This document shows, piece after piece, positions 51,715 to 63,986 of a stretch of DNA of 64,000 nucleotides. Numbering within the stretch: position 1 is the first letter of the stretch; each line of letters opens with the position of its first letter. The DNA is from Phascolomyces articulosus (lineage: Eukaryota; Mucoromycota; Mucoromycetes; Mucorales; Lichtheimiaceae). The position numbers and the translations under genes are program-made. The DNA lies in contig JAIXMP010000001.1 of the NCBI GenBank assembly GCA_025677815.1, positions 2,649,740-2,713,739 of the forward strand. The letters run 5' to 3'. Below the pieces are notes generated by a model. That model saw nothing but the letters and a program-made list of their open reading frames with translations. It searched no databases and was not told where the DNA came from.

Positions 51715-52651
51715 ATGAGTACTAACAATACCAATGCTTTCGAAAAACTTAATAACAATGGCCATAGCCAAAAGGAAGATATCACATTACCTGCCTCTGT
51801 CAACAAAAGTAAAACCCTTGGGTTTTTACAACAACAAAACGTTTAACAAGACGATTTAATCCAGAGGAAATACATCAGCTATTATTCAAAATAGATATTC
51901 GTTTGAAAACTCTTTTCTCACTTTGTCATTTATTTACGTACATGGATTGTATTGACATTGGTATGTATGCGTTTATATAATAGAAAAAAGTTTGTCATAT
52001 TTGTATTGAGTTTACGAACAGAAAAAAATCTGTTGTGTTATTTAAAGGATTGGTTGATTATTTTACAACGACAACAGCTAGAAAATTACAAGATCGTCGG
52101 CCATATTGAGATCACCGAAACTACAAAAGAAGGATACACGTAATGGTGGTTGTCCGTTTTTTTTTTTTTTTTTTTTTGGCAGGATATAATGGTAATACGG
52201 TTCCTTTTTCTGGATAGTCAACTAATGAAAAAGGGTGTTTCTTGTTATCAAAAGAATGTTACTAATAAAACTCCCATGGATGGAATCCATATTTTTCAAT
52301 AGATAATCTTTAAGGTTCCCATCGCTCCTGACATTAGGGAAAGGATTCCTACTATTGTTAAGTAGTAATATTGAATTTTTTATATGTAAAAGATATCCAA
52401 CATTATCCACCTTGCAGAAGTTCATGGGCTTCATAGTTGGTAATGATATTTATAATTGGGGAATCATTGACTGTTGCTGTTGGAGTCATTGTTTATATGT
52501 TTCTACCCGATTTTCCGGGAAATGGAACGTTCCATATGTGTACACTTGTGAAACAAATGTACCATTGGAAATATATCAGATATTTCTTACTGGTAATACT
52601 TCATGCCTTTGTTATCATAATGCATATTATTCGTTCTCGATGATCCTCAAC
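51715..52651 (+). pseudogene. relic of an MFS transporter (allantoate-permease-like)
   Basis: ATG 51717 opens an N-terminal stretch (STNTNAFEKLNNNGHSQKED) that later, after a frame change, reads PEEIHQLLFKIDIRLKTLF and LFTYMDCIDIG. This resembles the start of Dal5-type MFS proteins, which typically have K-I-D-x-R-L-x-P before helix 1. At about 52455-52520 another frame reads IIGESLTVAVGVIVYMFLPD, matching the conserved I-x-E-G-x-L-T-x-x-x-G helix ending F-L-P-D-x-P in that family. Intervening stops, frame shifts and missing helices show it is not functional. Later fragments up to about 53700 might belong to it but are unclear. Confidence 0.45.
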
Positions 52652-54174
52652 TGAATATTTTCATGAAACAAACAGGCAATGCTACCATATTTTATCCTCT
52701 TTCGAAAGAAATGCTGATAAAGCAGTCTCCTGGAATAATTTTACTTTTGTTTCGACAGATTTCCATATTCGAAAGCTAGAAGCATGTACAACATTTTTTA
52801 ACCGAGATAGGGTTTGTTCATCATTGTAACATTTAAATTTTGCTTGTAAGGAAAGAAATATAATCCTATAATAACACAAGATGATAAGAACCACGATTGG
52901 CAATTTCTTACCATTAGCACAACCAGCAAGGATAACATCACTTTTCTATTTCTATTTCATCTACTATTACTACTACTACCAAGCAATTCATTTCATAAGA
53001 ATTCAACAACCAAATAAAGATATAGAACAATACAGGATTAAGACGATTTTTATTTGTTCGTAAAGAATGACTTGTACATATAGAAGGAGACCATGCCGCC
53101 CAAAGGTAATCAAACTATGCGGTATTATCACATTCTTCGTCATCTTGTTTTTCCCATCAAGTAGATTTTCTTGTTAAACCCGTAGGATGAATATCACCAG
53201 GTCCATCTACATTCCATCGTTCCGTTCATCCAGTCACATAATCTTGGTATTTATAAAAATCCACCTTGCCTCAGCTGCCGACCAAACATCCTACACTATA
53301 TCAAAAGGTTTTCCAAATGACTCAAAATAAAATGATAGATTAAATTAGTTTACATATAATTATCCAATCCATCTCTCACATTACAACCCTCTTTTGTTTT
53401 CTTCCCCTTTTTTGGTTTCAACCATTTCCCACGTAGGCTCTATCCAAGCAGTTTTTCTCGCAGGTTTGGTAGTCAGCAATGGCTACTATGTAAAAAGTAG
53501 CACTGACCACGACAATTTTTGCCATGGCGGACACGGCATTTTGAGTCAGCTCCAAAGATTCATGGGAGACCGAGATCAACTTTTGAACACTTGGTTCAGC
53601 AAACTAACAGGCGGGATGATAGTGCTCGACCAAATTACATCCACGGAATGCAAGAATCTACTGAGAAACCTATGGCAATTGCATTTTTTAGCCTCACTGT
53701 GTTAATTTGATTGTACACAGGAAAACAAAGTCCTACTAGTTGGCGGTAAATTCAGGAATATTTTTCTACAGTACTATTATTGAAATATGGATTATGTGTA
53801 GCAGTCGATTAGTATTTATTTATTACTAACTGTTAATATCACGAGGAGGTAGTAGTGCCAGTAATTATTATATAAGAAGTTCGAATATGTTGAAGATATA
53901 TCAGAGACACACATTTAGGCTTATTAACGGTGTGATAATCAAGTTTCATATTGACACTCCAAATAAGATTGAGATATGTATGGTTCCACAATTATATTAT
54001 TGCTTTCACGAAAATGGCATGATAAAAATAGAATACCAACAAATATATTTTATACATAAATAACAGGTAAAAATAATACCACTGAAAAAAATACATAACA
54101 TTGTAGGGTAAAAGATGATACAGAGAATGAACTATATAGCTTTTTTTTGAATAAATTCACTTTGATATATAGAT
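52652..54174. other. gene-poor region, possible MFS remnants
   Basis: About 1.5 kb downstream of the transporter relic. An open stretch at 53394-53705 (plus) is protein-like but unrecognised and could be the distal part of the same dead gene. The final 400 bases are AT-rich and contain the 3' end region of paralogue B. Confidence 0.35.
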
Positions 54175-55910
54175 TTAATAATATGTGAGTTCTAATTGTG
54201 AAGATGCATCTGAATCACGTTTACTCAATGACCTAGTAAACTTTTTCCAAGATTTTTTACTTTTGCTTGAATGACTCTTCTTTAAAAGTTGATGTTCTTG
54301 TTGCATCCGTTCATTTTCCTGGATCACATGTAAAAGAGCTTCATTGTCATCTTGAAATGTAACCGCTGCACCAGCCATAACAGTGGATTCTCCAAAATCT
54401 TGATCAGGTCGAGTATCTATTGTTGCTTCTTGATCCTCGGCATTATTACTTTGAATACGAGACTTGCTGTTGAACAGTAAAGCAGGATTGGTTTTCATAT
54501 TGGGGCTATGTACAAATAACAGTGTAAATACAAATATAAAAATGAACACACAGGACAGAGTAGCATATAGAATCCGTATTTTTTTAAGACGGAATACTTG
54601 CCTGAAAACAATTGATACTATGGCAACCAAAGTGGTTAAACTTCCTAAAATTGACCAAGTTGTACCAATAAAAATGCTTCCTATAGGATTTTCTATGATT
54701 TTATCTCGAGCAATACAATAGGAGAGTAACACTCCAGAAAAAGTCCACAGACATATTACAAATGTAGCAACTGTCATTTTAATCTTGTTAATACCCGATT
54801 TTACAGCCGTGAGACTGTGTCTTCGATGAATTCTTTTGTGATGATTTTCGAGAATACGAATAAGACGAATACCAGCAAAGAGTACAGATGTCCCAATACC
54901 AGCAACCCAAATAAACCAAAGGAAATAAGAGGTACGGATCAATATTTCAGCAATCTTGATAAGATCATTTTCCGCGCATGCACCAGCTCCTATAGCAAGA
55001 GGGATCCCAAATATGGCGGGACCTAATAAAGATACAGTACCGACAATATCCAAGAAACGAGACGAAGGTAGCCATCCTGCAGTCGAATTGCTCTATTATT
55101 TATAAAAATAGTGTTACAATATAGGTGTAATTGTTGGTGTTTTATGGAAAGTTTTAATCTTGTGGTTTGATTGTTCTTTTTACATGGGATATGGAGTTTG
55201 CAACACCAATTAAATATATCGTAATTCCTCCTAAACCAAACGACCATGAAAATTCAAACATAACTATATAATATGGTGATATTACATATTAGTTGCATTA
55301 TAAGTTTAAGTCCCCCCCCTTCCCCCATTTAGTTAAAAAAAAACTTCTAGGGATTACAAGATCGAACTATCCAACCCCCTGGAACGGCATCAGTCATCAA
55401 AATTGCGCTCGAAAGGATACGAACTGAATTATAAAAATAAATTTGGTAAGTTTCCCATTTCTATTAAACCTTCTCTTCTTTCCCCTTTCCTTTACTACTT
55501 TTAACTAACTGTTATACCAGATTACGTACAAATATTGTATAATATAAACAATAAAAGCATACAGTCGACGGGCCTAGGTCGCAAAAAGCCTGCAAGAGCA
55601 TTTGGATGATACCATAATGTATGTCCTTTAATAAATACTCTATGGACAAACATAAATAAACCTATTGAATATTTTTTTTGCGTTTTAGTTCATGCCCATC
55701 ATTACAAGAATTATAATTAATAACGAAAAAAATATATTTACCGATTATTACGGATATTGCTGCGATTGCAATGTTAACGGCATTCACGTACCACATAGCG
55801 ACGCTCTCTTGGCAATCATATATTGATATTCTCCAATCGCAATGACACACACCGTCGAAGCAATGACGATCCAGCAATTGTTGATTATCAGAACTTGGAT
55901 CGTCAGCCAT
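54175..55910 (-). CDS. seven-transmembrane protein, paralogue B (GC-AG intron)
   Basis: Six minus-strand exons (55910-55742, 55661-55530, 55423-55358, 55263-55184, 55092-54602, 54505-54175) give 422 aa. Exon lengths and phases match paralogue A nearly exon by exon (169/142, 132/129, 66/63, 80/80, 491/488, 331/319). The N-terminal motif CFDGVCHCDWRI is shared, as are the W-L-P-S-x-R segment after exon 4 and the basic loop LENHHKRIHRRHSLTAVK. The tail is longer, charged and ends SDASSQLELTYY, with a Lys/Ser-rich block. The last intron (54601-54506, 96 nt) has a GC donor in perfect AG/GCAAGT context and no in-frame stop. If it is retained, the product is 454 aa with an extra hydrophobic helix. 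Function unknown; receptor-like topology is inferred. Confidence 0.75.
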
Positions 55911-58900
55911 AGAGTTTTATTTATTAGGTGGTCGAGGAAAATACTACAATTGGATACAAAGAAAGAAAGGGAAAAAACCAGTAATACTTAAAATGAGAAC
56001 ACAATAAGGTGTCACCAGTTATTCAATTCTATACCCTATTATTCAACTCTCGATGGTCATTAATAGGAGGCTTCATTTTATAGTGGCACTAGGTTACATA
56101 AAAACACAAATCGGTTTGCATCCGCAAAACTTTATTAACTCGGAAAAGATTTAATAGTTACAAATGTTAGATGAAGTGATCGGTAGGCAATAAATTTGAA
56201 GTGTATTAATGACGATAATTTATCCATATTGATGATGACATTTATACATATCACTATGAGCCAAATTCAAGTGGTGTTCATTCTAATATGATAATATATA
56301 GGATTATAGAATGCTACTCTTGTTCACTTATTCGATCAGCCGAGATATCGTTTATTTACACAAAGATCTAAGCCAAAGTTGCACAAATATACAAATGGGA
56401 GTTTTAATATTGTCCTCCATCATATTACAATACCATATCTTTGGAAAGAAACTGGATCGTTAAATAACGTAAAATTTTAGGGAAGATAAAAGATTGTATC
56501 ATTTGGATATGTATGAATATCGGTTACAGTAATTCTCCAGAATATTTCATAGCATTATGTATTAGTGACTCATTGTAAAGTTATGATTTCATGATCGTAC
56601 TTCAAACAATGTGGAAAAAAGAAAATATCAATGTTTTAACAATTATGGCTTTTGATAAATGTAGAATATTGACAATAACTCCTTATTATGTACCCGTTTT
56701 ATTATATTCCTTTAAAATCATTATATTAATAAATTGATCACCATTGTTTTAAAAGAACACAACATGCTTAAAATTGAACAACTCAATTTCTCAAGTGGGC
56801 CGTCCTTGTTAAAACATATTACTACTGCTTGAACATTGGGATGTATTAGTATGAATATTATGCTTCAAATATAATAAATACAATATTTAATAACATAGTA
56901 GAGCCATTCTAATCAATTACCAGGTGTGTGGAGTGGAAGTGGATCAAAAATTACCAAATATAGTAGCATAAGATTTGCAAAAAGAGAAATAGAAAATTTT
57001 CTATTACTGAGGAAACAAGGTACAACAGCAACAGAAAAACAGATACATAATTTTTTTGTTCATATATATATACTTCTACTATATGAGGATACCAAGAACC
57101 AACTACATCTTTTAATTTTACATGAATCTATGTATATGTAAAAAAAAAAGTGAGGCAGCTACAGTAGCTTTTTTTCACCTTTACATATGTAAATTTTTTG
57201 TTATCGCTATTTTTTATTTGTTAAAACACTTGTAGTGTACTATATAATTATATTAAAGAATAACGCTTTTGATAAACTGTATTTCTATAATATTGAGCAC
57301 AGTAGTGTTCTTGGTGAAATGAATACAAATTTTGAGCAAAAGAAAAACAAAGAAGTGTTAATGGATTGATTTTTTTTTCATGCAGTGAAACATAAGGTCA
57401 TGATGGATATTAAAACAGATGCGTAAGTATTTTTATCTTAATAAATAATTTAATGGTATATTGATGAAACTGTGCTTTTATTTATTTATTTAACAGTAAT
57501 CACAAATAATATTATATGTAGTGATTTGGAAGATACCCAAGCTCTTAGAGTTAAAGAAGATCAACTTGAACAACATATATAGTGAAATTAATGGCTATAT
57601 TGCAAGTTCACTATTCAAATAACAAGGCAACCACAAAATATATGACATAGTAGTTTTATCGATAAATGGTTGTACTGATAAAAACAATATTGGTTAAACA
57701 CGGACTATTTAATTGGTTTTCCTCGATAATTAATTGCTATATTCAATAATAAACCCACAAAATTAAGTATAATGATTACAGCATTTTTTCTATATATAAG
57801 TATCTAATCTTACTACTGAAATAGTAAGTAGTTCACTATGAAGAAAAAATAATTGACGTTTCGATTATATGGATCGGTCTTCTGTTCATTTTTTGCTCAT
57901 TTCAATTTGCGTAACATTATTTACAGAGGCCCGATTAATGAAGCTAACAACAACTTCCGTTAATTCATCTCATACATAAGGTCTATAATCACTACTGCCT
58001 CAATCTCGTCCAAAGTGTCAATCGGATCCCACATCAAAAAAGTAGTTTCATCGATGTTTGATATTTATATTAAATTCTGTTTTCATGTATACCAAAAAAA
58101 ACACCTACTTCTTTTGATGCAAATAATCATTGACTCCTTGTCGACAGATTATCCAATTCACTATTTACCATATTTAACGGTTTCTTCTTTTTCTATATTT
58201 ATTCCCATATGATTTGATCTCACAGCAATTCTTAAAAAATAACCATAATAATACGTGTATCCCTTCCATCCTCCCTATTTCGTTGGATCTATTCTCCTCT
58301 TTCAAATATAAATAAAACATAATCATTGCATCTGTCTAGAAAGAACTTGAGGAATGATATAATCCATGAGTATAACGCATCATTGAACATATTCAGGTTC
58401 CTAGTGACGACAACTTTTTCTACATGATGTATAGAACCCCTCTTGGCGATCGAAAGGTGTATATACGTTCCGTTATCACTGTACATCACCATGATAATGA
58501 ATTGATTGCTTGTAAGCTTTTATCCGCTCCATCGAATCCAATTTCTTACTCGTATAATGATGCGTTAATCGGTTTTCAGTTCATACTTAAAAAAGAGTCC
58601 TATCACTTTTGTATTGATATAATGACTCATTTTTAACGAGTTATTATAATGGCTTTCTTGATCCACTAGAAACTTTTGGAATTGATATTGCAAATGTTTA
58701 CTCTATCAAGGCTGAAAGTCGCTGTTACAGTCAACCCCCGCTTTTTGCATTTTGATAATTCCACAAAATCCGTTGCATTAGGTAAGGTTTGAAACATTCG
58801 GGAGTATAACCATATAGTTTACGTTATAAAAGAAAAAAACAACAACGGCTTGACAACACGCGATAATGGCTCAAAACCATCAAAATTTCAAGCACCATTA

Positions 58901-59000
58901 TAAAAATTTTGCCTGTGCCGAATTTCAATTTAGAATTCTACAACAACAATTACTTTCCCGGCACGCATAGCATGTCTGGACCCAGGGGAATAAATTCTTC
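55911..59000. other. long gene-poor region
   Basis: About 3.1 kb of AT-rich DNA. Open stretches at 56926-57141, 58015-58212 and 58424-58636 (plus) look faintly protein-like but give no family. A two-part frame near 57394-57583 could be spliced (GC|GTAAGT to TAG|TGATTT) into about 30 codons ending KEDQLEQHI; no start or homologue is evident. No RNA gene is visible. Confidence 0.4.
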
Positions 59001-59053
59001 GATTTTTGGAAAGTCTATATAGTGAGTGCCTGTATATAGACTTTCCAAAAATC
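59001..59053. repeat. perfect 21-bp inverted repeat (hairpin)
   Basis: Left arm 59001-59021 and right arm 59033-59053 are exact reverse complements (core TTGGAAAGTCTATATA) separated by 11 bases. It lies about 300 bp beyond the stop of the minus-strand exonuclease gene. It may be a terminal structure of the element that carries that gene, a small MITE, or a fold-back signal. Confidence 0.75.
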
Positions 59054-59353
59054 AAATAAATTTCTAGAAGGACTTTTAACGTATTACATACTAAACTTCA
59101 ATATCAATTTATTTAAGATGTGTGTGTAGTAACTTTTTTTATTTGTGTGATATTGTATAGTATAAGTGTTAATATAGGTCTAAAAATATAAAAAAGAGAT
59201 AACAACTTAAAAGGAAACTAAACAATGGATATAAGGATAATGTAAATATGGAATGGTAGAAAAGTAAAGGGGTTGGTTGTTGCATATAATAATAAGAACA
59301 GAAAAAGATAATTAATATATATGAGCACTGTTTACTATAGAATGAACTTCACT
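59054..59353. other. 3' flank of exonuclease gene
   Basis: About 300 bases of AT-rich DNA between the inverted repeat and the stop codon of the minus-strand gene; presumably its 3' UTR. No gene is seen. Confidence 0.4.
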
Positions 59354-62300
59354 CTAACTTTCAGATGGTCCTTCCATCATATCTTGTTTTCTTTGTGGAC
59401 ATTCTTCAACTTTCCAGCGACCTCTACAGTTATCTTTGTTTCGACACTCAGGATACTGGCATGTTCTTTTTCTTCCGCTTTCTATTCCCTCTAAAATAAT
59501 ATCTGGAGATTGCTGTAAATATGAATGTGGAGAAAGCGAAGGTGCTGGAGCAAGCTGGCGTAACTGTGAGTTTATTGGTACCAGCCGTTCACAAAAATTA
59601 TTTGCAGGTTGTTGGCGAGGTTTTCTTACCCGACGACGACGAGGTTGCTGTTGCTGCTGTTGTTGTTGCTGTTGTTGTTGCTGTTGTTGAGATTGTGATG
59701 CAGCAACAAAAGATGATAATGCTGCTGGTGGAATGCCTGCCGAAGCAAGCATTTGAAAAATATCGAATTGTGCGAGCGGTTCAATTGATGGCGGTGCAGG
59801 TGGTTGAGAACGTAGATTTGATGATAGGTTGTGATCGGTACTTGTTGTTGAGGCAATAACCGATTCTTCCTCGGGTTGTTCAAACGCAAGCATTGGAGGT
59901 GGTAAAACAAATCTGTTTTCACCCGATGCTGTTATTTCTGCTGCTTCTGGAAGAACTGCTGATGGTGCAGGTGCTGGATTATCAATATTTCTACTTGGTG
60001 ACTGAAGTTGATCTCTCATTGTATCAATTGTGTCCTTGTTTTTCTCGATGGATTTCTTTGATATCTGTAATGTACGCCATGCATTGTGATGTGCCATGAG
60101 GTGCTCTGGAGTCTTGTAAAAAATATTTTTACCATCTGCTTTGTTATTGTTCCATGATTTGCAAATATTCTTCCAGTCGGCCTTCGTTGGTGAACTATTT
60201 ATCTCCATTATCTCGTTGAAGTAATTGAACTCATCTTGAGTGTGTACGGGAGTTACAGCATACTTGGTGGAGAGACGTGATGCAATGAAATCATAAAGGC
60301 GTCCCTTTTTGGTATTTGTTGATCCAGCTGGGAAAAGCAATAAAGAGCTGATCTTTTGTGCCAACAATGGATCACTTCGTGTACTTGGGTCACTAATAGT
60401 TGTGCTTGCTTTATGGTAATCGACTTTCTTTATTTGTAATTCATCGGCGATAACCTCTGGAAAAGCTGCAATGCCAAACGTCTCATTTGACATACGCATA
60501 TAAAGCGCATCCTTGACAACAAGACTCTTCACCAATTCTGCTTTGTCCATAATGTTAAGTTCTGTCATCAAGTGACAAATTGTTTGTGTGATCCATGGAC
60601 TATAATGACCTTTGTGAACTTTCCCGTATCTGTTTTTCATTCCAACCTATAGATAAAATAACAGTGATATTGTTAGTAGTGGGTTAAAAGTAAATATTAT
60701 ATAAGGTAGTCAAGATAATGGCTAAATAACATACGTTAATATTATGTCGTAAACGGTAATCTGCCAATGCACAATCTGTCGAATGTGGACCTGCTCCAAA
60801 TGTACTGAATTTGCGAATGATATTCTGATGTACACCCCCTTCGAGAGAATTCGTACCCCTACTACATCGGTAGAGTGGAAATCCATTCCTGTCAACACCA
60901 GTTTGAAAATACAAAGAGATATCTGGGGGATCAGAAACTTCACCAAAACGAATTGCTTCAAGTACCCGACGTGCTTGCTGCCAGGCAACCTGATCAAAAA
61001 GTGGTCTATTCGATCGTATGCATCGCAACTCTCCATATTCGGCAAAAAGATTCTGTACCGCTGCATATAATTCCTCGGGTTTTGGAACATATCTCTTGCA
61101 TCTTCGTAGGACCCAGGCAGGATTCTTAGTCATCATATAATTCCATGTTAAACCGTTAGATTCAAGGTACGTTTTTATTCTATCTTTGTCTTCAGGATCA
61201 ACAATGAAAATTGCATCACGAAGTCGACGAGCAAATTCTTTGGCTAGGCCGTGTCGTTTGGAAACCTTGATCATATCCATTAAATGAAATATATCTTTTA
61301 AAATTCTTGGATTTGGTGCCTTTGCATTGCTTTGATTATTGTATTGTCCATCGTCAAAATTAGGTAGTCTCCCAGAAGGTTCAGAGCTTGCATGTTGGAT
61401 TGTATTGACAGTGATCCTATTGGTGACATCATTTTCATCCTCGCTTTCTGATGAGAGTGCTGCATCTTCATCTAAATCAGTTTGGCTATCCGGGTCAGCA
61501 ATAGGTTGGGATTGTGTACTTATATCTTGATTATTGGTAACTGTTATTTCTGTGGAGGTGTTGCTACCGTTTAGTTGGCATAAACTAGGCTTTTCTGTGT
61601 ATAAATATACAACTGGCACCTTGATAACAAAGGGAACTGAACCAAAATCAGACAATGCTTGTGGTATGTCTTTGTCTTTATCTTTATCGGGTGCGTAGAC
61701 AACTGCTCCTGGCACGTTCACTTTGTTCACAGTAAACAAAGCTTCATTCTCCTCTCCTTCTTTTGTACCCATTCCAGTAAACTGACCAAAAGCTACAGGA
61801 ATTCCAGAATATTGCAATGAACAATACAGTCCGACGTTGGCCGATTTTTGAATTTGTTCATTAAAAGTAGCATCCTCCTTGACCGAATCGAATACCTTGA
61901 AAGATGCCCAGGCATCTAATGCGGCGTACTTGATTTGAGTTTGTGAAAGTTCAGAATGGTTCTCCCAGTCACTCAAACGCACATCATTATCTTTACGAAG
62001 AGCACCTCCAAGCACAGCAACACATATAGCAGACAGACCCAAAGTACCACGACCAATAGCACCTCGCCGCCTGCAGAAAGATCCAAGTTCGAGTGCACCA
62101 TTCCACGAAATCCTATAGTCGCGTTGAAGCTTTTTGAGATCTCCTTTAACGTTACGTCCCACTTTTAAAATCGATGGATCCTCTATCAAAGATGACAATG
62201 AAGCTGGAAATGGAGCCGTTGTATTGATTCGAAACAGCCATACATCGTTTTTGCAGGCAACTTGCACGAGTGACACCTTCCCAGTGGTATAAGTGATTGG

Positions 62301-63986
62301 ATTGAACTTCCATTCACAATCAAAACCAACTACAACTTGTCTTCTTGGGCCTTGTACATAGTTACAGATGGATTGGACAGCATGGGGAATACAAGAGTAT
62401 TCATCAATGAGGTGTACAGATACATGATCTGGAAGTTCAAGGTAAATAGTATCACTGGTATCTTGGTTTATAGATGAGGTTCGATCACTGTTCAATTGGT
62501 CAATTGGTTGCTTCAATGACGTGATGGTACGTTCCAGTGTACCCTGGTCACCTTTCACATTGTCAGTGAAAAATAGTTCTGGCTCGGGATGACCATAGAA
62601 CTTATATGAGCTTATCATCTCCTTCAAAGGCCCTTCGATATGTACAAGTGCTTTTGTAGGAACCAATAATTGCATACGTATTTCTTCATACTCATTACAA
62701 ATTGTGTACAAGGCAGTGAACGCCGCTGATCCACCAAGTTTGGCCATATGATTTGGAACCTTGAAGGAATGATCACCTTTCAATATGAGTCCACCAAGTA
62801 TCATTAATTCTTTGTCGATCAGTGGACGAAGTTGGTCAATCATGGAGGTATATACGTTACGAAGGTAACCGGCAGAGGGGATGTAACCCGCATACCCATT
62901 TCTATCATCAAATGCAGAGAATGGTGCGTATTGAAATTTTGGATCACGTCGGTCATTAAATCCTCATGTGTTGGGTAAGTTTGACGATGTTTCAAGGAAT
63001 CAAGTATTGGAGGTGCAATTTGGCATAACGTAGATTATGGAACTCGCGAAGGACAGCTTGAACCCGGTTTATTCCCATCCCATTTTGTACCGAAGCACGA
63101 AGCAAATCACCAACTAACTTGGACACAGCACATCGATGTGTAAGGTATGCTGGGAACTCTGCTTGTAAGTATTCAGGTAATTGGCTAAGGACATGGTCGT
63201 CATGGGCGTTCATTGTGACAGTACATTTGTCGTTACTGCATTTGTAATGTATAGACATGATATAAAAACATCTATACGTAAGTTAGTATATTGTTTTAAT
63301 TTATCAACGAATTCTAACAATAATTGCTTTAATATTTACTGATCAATATCGACTACACGCCGAGCATGTGGTTTATCATTAAAACTTTTTACTACCATTG
63401 TTGATTTGCAAGTGCATTTTAGTGGTTTTGATGCCAAAAGGTGTGGAACCCAAAGGAAAATTCTTGGTTTATAAAGTTCAGTTGGGTTAGAATGGCCAAT
63501 ACGCAATGCAAAAAATGGTGAAGGAGGTTCGATCCAAAACGAATTGTTTGCATACTCTTTCGGTTCGTTACGTTGTTTGCCATTAAACGATTTGAGAACT
63601 CGTTTTTGCACTTCTGAAAAGTATGTTTTCAAAAATGGAGCTTCATTATAATTTTCATCGTTTTCAACATTATCGTCGCCATCTTCTATTATAATAGGGT
63701 CACCTTCGATATCTGGAGGATCCATGTGCTCGACTTCCAGATTATTGATCAAATTACCAAGTCCAGAATAGTTGTCTTCTGTCGAATCTTCCTGCGCGAT
63801 ATTATCACTAGTAACAGTTGGCTAATGTAGGTATTGGTAAGAACAATTCATTCAATGTATAGATAGAATAGTTTACTTTTAAAAAAAACTTACTGATTCT
63901 GTAGTATTCTGAGCAATTGCAGAAGTTACCTCAGGGATTGCTTGACTATCGTTTGCTGGTGTTATAGTAGCGTCAGGTTGGGGCGA
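59354..63986 (-). pseudogene. transposon-associated DUF6729-like/DEDDy exonuclease gene (frame-broken, 5' partial)
   Basis: Minus strand, running in from the right edge: exons 63986-63894, 63821-63340, 63271 to about 60735, and 60646-59354. The first part joins to CKSTMVVKSFNDKPHARRV and DIDQCFYIMSIHYKC, a Cys/His region of the DUF6729 kind (name from memory). A 3'-5' exonuclease follows with all DEDDy residues: GFDCEWK, GRNVKGDLKKL and YAALDAWASFKVF. Then come CSRGTNSLEGGVHQ and, across an intron, DYRLRHNINVGMKNRYGKVH, seen in expanded fungal element proteins. The C-terminus has a polyGln tract, a basic patch (PRRRRVRKPRQ) and a Cys block (CQYPECRNKDNC). Two apparent 1-base losses near 62900-63000 shift the frame, with coding-like sequence on each side. 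All other exons are open, so decay is recent or these are sequence errors. Confidence 0.68.

Noticed and set aside
59436..59859. Plus-strand frames rich in Cys or Val opposite the exonuclease gene tail
   Set aside because: The poly-Cys and poly-Val runs are just the complement of a CAG/CAA polyglutamine tract.
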